Position numbers and translations under genes: made by a program. A stretch of DNA of 64,000 nucleotides. Origin: JAGPCK01 sp041675505. GTDB taxonomy: Bacteria > Bacteroidota > Bacteroidia > UKL13-3. The first letter of the stretch is position 1. Every line of letters starts with the position of its first letter. The stretch covers positions 186,001 to 250,000 of the forward strand of contig JBAYTR010000001.1 of assembly GCA_041675505.1 (NCBI GenBank), read 5' to 3'. Below, piece after piece: positions 59,514 through 64,000 of the stretch. The notes beneath the pieces are model-generated. The model made no database searches, was not told the DNA's origin, and saw nothing but the letters and a program-made list of their open reading frames with translations.

Positions 59514-60743
59514 ATGTATTTTTACATGTCTAATCTGAAAACCATGCGTCTTACTCCGTTTTCCATCGCTTTCATTTATTTCCTATGCTCTGTTTTTTGG
59601 ATTCTCTTCAGTGATAATCTTTTGCATGAACTACAGCAACAGCAAGGCATCAATGACATAATGCCTTTATCTGTAGCCAAGGGGCTTTTTTTTATCACAG
59701 CTACCTCAGTACTTATTTTTTTTCTTTCTGATTACCACGAGAAAAAATTGCGTAGTTCACTCGAAAACTATCAAAAACTTTTTGAAGGCAGCCCCTTCCC
59801 TATTTACATTGTAGACCTTGATTCATTAAAATTTGTTGCCGTAAACGATGCCTGCACCCGACAATACGGCTACACACGTGAGGAGTTTTTGACACTCAAC
59901 CTGCGAGATATACGCCCGCATGAAGATGTCTCTTTGCTGGAGCGTGCAGTAAGGAAACATACCAGCGGGTTTGTAGATGCTGGGCACTGGCGCCACATCA
60001 AAAAAAGCGGAGAGTTGTTACACATTCATGTAACCTACCACCACGTAACTTTCAATAAGCGCGCGTGCATTCTGGTACTTCCGCGAGAAATTTCCACGCA
60101 ATTAAAAGCGGAACAAAAAGTGGGCGAACTGGTGAAAGAGTTGAGCGAATTTAAAAATGCCATCAGCAGTTCAGCCTTGCTTATTATCGCAAACCACGAG
60201 GGCAAAATTGAATTCATGAATTCCAATCTGGAAAAACTCTCTCAACACACCTATGCTGCAAAAATAGGGAAGCTGTTTACTGAAGTGGCAACGGGTTTAC
60301 GAGACAACGGGTTTAACACGCAAATGTGGCAGTGCATGAGTAAGGGTGAAGTGTGGAAGGGAGAATTATACAACATTAAAAAAGAGGGTACAAAATATTG
60401 GACCGAGTGTTTTGTTATACCCATTACTACCAACGAAGGCATCATCAGTAAACTGGTAATCATACAATCTGATATAACTGAACGGAAGCACTCAGAAGAA
60501 CTGGTGAATGAAAGCAACAAACACCTGTCAGAAATTGCCTGGATAAGCTCGCACCAGTTGCGGCATCCTGTTTCCAATTTAATGGGTTTATGTGAACTGC
60601 TTAATTTTCCGCTGTCAGAGAAGGAAGAACAAGAGGTGAAGTTGAGTATTGAATCTGAACTAAAACGACTGGATGATATGATCAGGTTGATTGTAGAAAA
60701 AACCTATTTACTCAAAGACGTTAACTCAACGCTCAAGAAGTAA
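59514..60743 (+). CDS. PAS-domain sensor with histidine-kinase dimerisation region but no ATPase domain
   Basis: The 409-residue product has two membrane segments (about 14-31, 52-68), then PAS domains (about 85-190, LFEGSPFPIYIVDLDSLKFVAVNDACTRQYGYTREEF; about 205-320, SALLIIANHEGKIEFMNSN and the PAC-like VIPITTNEGIISKLVIIQSDITERK). A C-terminal dimerisation helix pair carries an H-box-like motif (EIAWISSHQLRHPVSNLMGL). The chain ends about 60 residues later without the N, G1 and G2 boxes of the HATPase domain, so it cannot autophosphorylate alone. It may be a partner or decoy of another kinase. Alternative starts at 59526 and 59544 exist. Confidence 0.85.
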   Translation: MYFYMSNLKTMRLTPFSIAFIYFLCSVFWILFSDNLLHELQQQQGINDIMPLSVAKGLFFITATSVLIFFLSDYHEKKLRSSLENYQKLFEGSPFPIYIVDLDSLKFVAVNDACTRQYGYTREEFLTLNLRDIRPHEDVSLLERAVRKHTSGFVDAGHWRHIKKSGELLHIHVTYHHVTFNKRACILVLPREISTQLKAEQKVGELVKELSEFKNAISSSALLIIANHEGKIEFMNSNLEKLSQHTYAAKIGKLFTEVATGLRDNGFNTQMWQCMSKGEVWKGELYNIKKEGTKYWTECFVIPITTNEGIISKLVIIQSDITERKHSEELVNESNKHLSEIAWISSHQLRHPVSNLMGLCELLNFPLSEKEEQEVKLSIESELKRLDDMIRLIVEKTYLLKDVNSTLKK

Positions 60744-61853
60744 TTCAATTCCTCTCCATAACCCTGTGGTAGTTTTTTCCCAACTGAATTTCTGTCGCTG
60801 CAAGCGACCTTCAGCAATCATAGATTCCCTTTTTTGAGGATTCTTAGCCACCAGCAACATAGCATCTTTTATACTCTCCACTGAAAAAGGATCTACAAAC
60901 ACTGCTGCTGCTCCACCCACTTCAGGCATAGAAGTAATGCCTGAACAAATAACCGGTGCATCACAACACATCGCTTCCAGAATAGGAATACCAAATCCTT
61001 CAAAATACGACACATAGGTTAAGGCCAAAGCACCTGAAAGTAATGCAGCCAACTCTTCATTGCTTACCCTGCCGGTAAATACCACATCGTCTTTAAAGCG
61101 CATGTTTTCATAAGCCTCTTCGATGGCTTGGGTTTTCCATGCCTTGCGGCCAACAACAATCAACTTTATACCTGAGCTGTGCGCTTCACGAAATGCATCA
61201 AAAGCCTTAAATAGGTTAACGATGTTTTTACGCGGTTGTATGGCACCTACATAAATAAAGTAAGCATGCTCATGCGCAAACTTTCTTCGTACAAACTGTT
61301 TTACATCTTCTTTAGCGGGAGCAAAAATGGACGAAGCGCCATTGTACACCACATCAATTTTATCAGATTCAATGCCGTAACGTTCCACAATATCATTTTT
61401 GCTGTATTGCGATACAGTGGCAATACGGGCAGCCTTACGGGCAAACAACGGAAAATATTTGCGGTAGTAATTACTGCCTGCTTTACTGATATCTTCCGGA
61501 TAGTGCTCAAAAGACAAATCATGAATTACCTGCAACTGCGGCACATCACTACGTAAAGTAAGATAACCGTCAGGCGACAAAAACACATCCGCCTTGTACT
61601 TGTGTAACAGGTAAGGTATGGTGTATTGAAAATAGAAAATGTACAAATACGGATGACGGGCCTGGGGGTAAGCAACTACAGGAGTTACGTTGGAGGCGTA
61701 AACATATTCCTCGTCAAAAGAACGATCGAAAATAAATACAAACTCGTGCTCGGGGTGTTGCTTCACCATACGTTGCAGGGTTTCATGGGTAAACGTACCA
61801 ATACCCTCCAGCTTGTTCTGCAACAGAAAACGTGTATTTACGACTATTCTCAC
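60726..61853 (-). CDS. Glycosyltransferase family 4 (GT-B) protein
   Basis: The 375-residue product is a GT-B glycosyltransferase: N-terminal VNTRFLLQNKLEGIGTFTHETL, a middle YVGAIQPRKNIVNLFKAF, and the C-terminal donor-binding SYFEGFGIPILEAMCCDAPVICSGITSMPEVGG with the E-x7-E motif. It transfers a nucleotide-sugar-derived sugar to a lipid- or saccharide-bound acceptor. The start is GTG at 61853. It is divergent from a flippase gene and so belongs to a surface-polysaccharide locus. Its 3' end overlaps the PAS-protein gene by 18 bases, convergently. Confidence 0.9.
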   Translation of the reverse strand: MRIVVNTRFLLQNKLEGIGTFTHETLQRMVKQHPEHEFVFIFDRSFDEEYVYASNVTPVVAYPQARHPYLYIFYFQYTIPYLLHKYKADVFLSPDGYLTLRSDVPQLQVIHDLSFEHYPEDISKAGSNYYRKYFPLFARKAARIATVSQYSKNDIVERYGIESDKIDVVYNGASSIFAPAKEDVKQFVRRKFAHEHAYFIYVGAIQPRKNIVNLFKAFDAFREAHSSGIKLIVVGRKAWKTQAIEEAYENMRFKDDVVFTGRVSNEELAALLSGALALTYVSYFEGFGIPILEAMCCDAPVICSGITSMPEVGGAAAVFVDPFSVESIKDAMLLVAKNPQKRESMIAEGRLQRQKFSWEKTTTGLWRGIELLLER

Positions 61854-61926
61854 GGCCTGTAAAATTACTAAAAAGAATGGATATGGTGATATGCTTTTGT
61901 ATTGCTAACTTTCGCAGGAATTACTC

Positions 61927-63372
61927 ATGGTTAAAAAATTCTTCAGTAACCTGCTGCTCATCATTGTAGCCAACCTGCTGGTAAAACCATTCTGGATACT
62001 GGGCGTTGACCGCACGGTTCAAAATGTAGTGGGTACCGAAACTTATGGAAACTACTCCATTCTCTTCAACTTTTCGTTTATATTGAGCATACTGCTCGAC
62101 ATGGGCATTAACAATTACAACAGTAAAATTATAGCCCGACACCCACAGTTGATTGACAAAAAACTCTCTGCCATTCTGGTGATTAAATTTTTGCTGGCCA
62201 TAGCGTACATCACCACTACACTGGTACTCGGGTTTGTTTGGAATTTCACTTCGTATGAAATGTATCTGCTGTTACTGCTGTGCGTTAATCAGGTGCTGGC
62301 CTATTACATCACTTACCTGCGCACCAACCTTTCGGCCATGCACTACTTCAAAACCGACACCCTGCTCTCCATTCTCGATAAGCTAATTGTGATTGTTTTT
62401 TGCAGTTTCTTTTTGTGGGGAGAGCTGCGCAGTTCGTTCAGTATCGAGTACTTTATCTATGCACAAACTTTGGCCTACATCATTACAGTGGTGGTAAGTT
62501 TTTTATTCGTGAGTTCGTTTGCCAAAAAGATAAAACTCAATTTCAACAAACCTTTGCTGTATAGTATTTTTAAACGAAGTTATCCTTACGCACTACTGTC
62601 CTTTTTAATGGTAGCCTATACCCGCATTGACACAACCATGCTCAGGTTATTGTTGCCCAACAGTAATTTTGAAGCCGGTATTTACGCCTCAGCTTACCGC
62701 TTGCTCGATGCTATAAATATGCTGGCCATTTTAGTTGCCGGGCTTTTACTGCCCCTGTTTTTAAAAGCACTTAAAGACAAACAGGCTTTACTTCCGTTGG
62801 TGCGATTCAGTTATGCCTTAATGATACTTCCGGCTATGCTCATAGCAGTCTATGCCTGCGTTTACCAACGGGAAATTATGCAAATGCTCAACACGCATAT
62901 TGCGCCACAAAGTGCTCCCGTTTTTGCTTTACTGATGCTCACCTTTTTGCCCATAGGTACGGTGTACATCTACGGCACATTGCTTACGGCCAATGAAAGT
63001 TTAAAATTTCTGAACAGAGTTGCTGCAGCAGGTTTGCTGTTTAATGTGGCGTTGAATCTGTACTTTATTCCACGGTTTGGTTCATTGGGAGCTGCTTTCT
63101 CGGGGTTAATTACACAATCATTTATTGCAGGCTCGCACCTCATTAAAAGCTACCAGTTAAAACTGCTGCCTTATGATTACGGTTACCTCATTCGCCTGCT
63201 TGTTATCGGCTTACTGGCGGCTACTGCCGGTTGGTGGGTAAATGACAATAACCTGCACCAAAACTATGAAACCGTGCTCCCTGCTGTAGTAATGCTGGCC
63301 GGCATTATTGCCCTGCGGATATTCGACCTGCGGCAGGCGGCAAGTATACTTAAACGTTTCCTGTCGCGTTAG
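61927..63372 (+). CDS. Polysaccharide flippase (MOP/Wzx-like)
   Basis: The 481-residue membrane protein has about 12-14 hydrophobic helices with the MOP-superfamily pattern (FSNLLLIIVANLLVKPFWILGVDRTVQNVVGTETYG at the start, a repeat-like second half from about 240, SNFEAGIYASAYRLLDAINMLAILVAGLLLPLF). It should move undecaprenyl-linked polysaccharide units across the inner membrane. The substrate is unknown. It is 52 bases upstream of the Wzz-type gene and shares its direction. Confidence 0.9.
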   Translation: MVKKFFSNLLLIIVANLLVKPFWILGVDRTVQNVVGTETYGNYSILFNFSFILSILLDMGINNYNSKIIARHPQLIDKKLSAILVIKFLLAIAYITTTLVLGFVWNFTSYEMYLLLLLCVNQVLAYYITYLRTNLSAMHYFKTDTLLSILDKLIVIVFCSFFLWGELRSSFSIEYFIYAQTLAYIITVVVSFLFVSSFAKKIKLNFNKPLLYSIFKRSYPYALLSFLMVAYTRIDTTMLRLLLPNSNFEAGIYASAYRLLDAINMLAILVAGLLLPLFLKALKDKQALLPLVRFSYALMILPAMLIAVYACVYQREIMQMLNTHIAPQSAPVFALLMLTFLPIGTVYIYGTLLTANESLKFLNRVAAAGLLFNVALNLYFIPRFGSLGAAFSGLITQSFIAGSHLIKSYQLKLLPYDYGYLIRLLVIGLLAATAGWWVNDNNLHQNYETVLPAVVMLAGIIALRIFDLRQAASILKRFLSR

Positions 63373-63398
63373 GTAAGGGCAAAGTGCGCTAAAAAAGC

Positions 63399-63406
63399 TA
63401 TTTTTG
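63399..63406 (+). promoter_or_regulatory. Putative -7 promoter box before the Wzz-type gene
   Basis: TATTTTTG fits TAnnTTTG and lies 18 bases before ATG 63425. No good -33 box is visible. Confidence 0.45.
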
Positions 63407-63424
63407 TCCAAACTAACTCTCAAG

Positions 63425-64000
63425 ATGACATTGAACAACAAATCGCACAAATTTGATTTACTGGATATTGTGCATTTTTTAATCCGCTGGAGAAAGCCGC
63501 TTTTGGGTTTCAGTATGGCAGGTGCCGTTGTAGCGGCTGTTACGTCTTTATTGTTACCTTCCAAGTACCAATCTCAGGCAGTTGTATTTCCCAGTTCCAA
63601 CGGATCATTCTCAGGCGCTTTCTTATCAGAAATTACCTCCAAAGACATCAACATGGACCCGCTGGCTTTCGGGCAGGAAGAACACGCTGAGCAACTTTTG
63701 CAGATTCTGCAATCAGACTACGTTCGCTCTTCTGTCATCAACCAATTCAAGCTGATGGAGCATTATGAAATTAATCCCTCCAGCAAAGGAGCCGATTTAA
63801 AACTGGCCAAAAGATACGAAGGCAATGTAAAAATAAAACGCAACCAATATACCGCCATTGAAGTAACTGTTACAGATAAAGACCCGCAATTTGCTGCGGA
63901 TATTGCCAATGCCATTGTGGCCTATGCTGATAGTGCAAAAACCAACATGTTGCGTAAATATGCTCAAAAGGCACTGAGCGATATGGAAATTTACCTCGCA
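63425..64000 (+). CDS. Wzz-type polysaccharide chain-length/export protein, cut by the window end
   Basis: The available ~192 residues start MTLNNKSHKFDLLDIVHFLIRWRKPLLGFSMAGAVVAAVTSLLLPSKYQSQAVVFP, i.e. a short cytoplasmic tail, one membrane helix (about 25-45) and the start of the periplasmic Wzz domain with the SKYQSQAVV strand. A helical region follows (EQLLQILQSDYVRSSVINQF ... AADIANAIVAYADSAKTNML). The protein should regulate or co-drive chain-length control of the polysaccharide flipped by the upstream gene. Whether it has a C-terminal kinase or second membrane helix cannot be seen. Confidence 0.88.
   Translation, partial: MTLNNKSHKFDLLDIVHFLIRWRKPLLGFSMAGAVVAAVTSLLLPSKYQSQAVVFPSSNGSFSGAFLSEITSKDINMDPLAFGQEEHAEQLLQILQSDYVRSSVINQFKLMEHYEINPSSKGADLKLAKRYEGNVKIKRNQYTAIEVTVTDKDPQFAADIANAIVAYADSAKTNMLRKYAQKALSDMEIYLA

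Overview
The window comes from a member of the Bacteroidota, probably a free-living, non-fermenting type in or near the Chitinophagales/Sphingobacteriales/Flavobacteriales breadth. The evidence is a GldB gliding lipoprotein, two secreted proteins with a type IX secretion (T9SS) C-terminal sorting domain, a PorT-like barrel, a PorV/PorQ-family barrel, a MraY with a large extra insert, and many copies of the Bacteroidota -7 promoter element TAnnTTTG just upstream of genes. I cannot name a species. I saw no rRNA, tRNA, CRISPR array or transposase gene.

Layout. 1-12061 (minus strand) is the start of the division/cell-wall (dcw) cluster in the order mraZ-rsmH-ftsL-ftsI-murE-mraY-murD-ftsW-murG-(unknown 114-aa membrane protein)-murC-ftsQ (cut by the window edge). 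It is preceded by a three-copy MraZ operator at 12101-12130. 12494-15402 holds mscL, a redox-dead thioredoxin-like secreted protein and an A/T-rich TPR gene. 15403-15849 is non-coding with a cluster of palindromes, followed by a large T9SS-secreted BNR/PKD protein and a strong two-way terminator. 19286-24753 (minus) carries obg, an adenylate kinase with a ~230-residue lysine/alanine tail, hpt, a LemA/TPM gene trio and lipB. 24830-31612 carries yraN, lptD, an amidase, an MlaD-like protein and small membrane proteins, all envelope-related. 31669-39486 has a Tat-signal aminotransferase, gldB, a PorT-like barrel, nadE, and a four-gene minus-strand operon built around a VTC (polyphosphate polymerase-type) protein.

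39603-42800 is the most unusual part. A complete AlkA-like DNA glycosylase gene is followed by a type II restriction-modification pair (m5C methyltransferase plus BsuBI/PstI-family nuclease), and then by a second, truncated copy of the 3' part of the same glycosylase gene. The ~339-bp direct repeat is about 90% identical in its coding part and most differences are synonymous. This fits insertion of an R-M unit with a long target duplication or import of a flank from a related strain. A 29-bp perfect repeat sits at the truncated copy and again at the end of the next large gene (44096-44124), with two A/T-rich orphan genes between them.

44125-64000 is ordinary chromosome: a fused E1 alpha/beta 2-oxoacid dehydrogenase, a tandem universal stress protein with a cation/proton antiporter, trmB, a MenI-like thioesterase overlapping an isochorismate synthase, a PorV-family barrel coupled to a beta-propeller-like lipoprotein, a Rieske protein, a second T9SS cargo, pgk, TPR and PAS proteins, and the beginning of a surface-polysaccharide locus (glycosyltransferase, flippase, Wzz-type protein running off the edge).

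Two gene-organisation habits recur. Neighbouring genes often overlap by exactly 8 bases in the form ATGNNTRA (five cases), and several convergent genes abut with no spacer. In several genes (glycosylase, uspA, pgk, lipB) the -7 promoter box ends only 3-5 bases before the start codon, so their mRNAs should be leaderless or nearly so.
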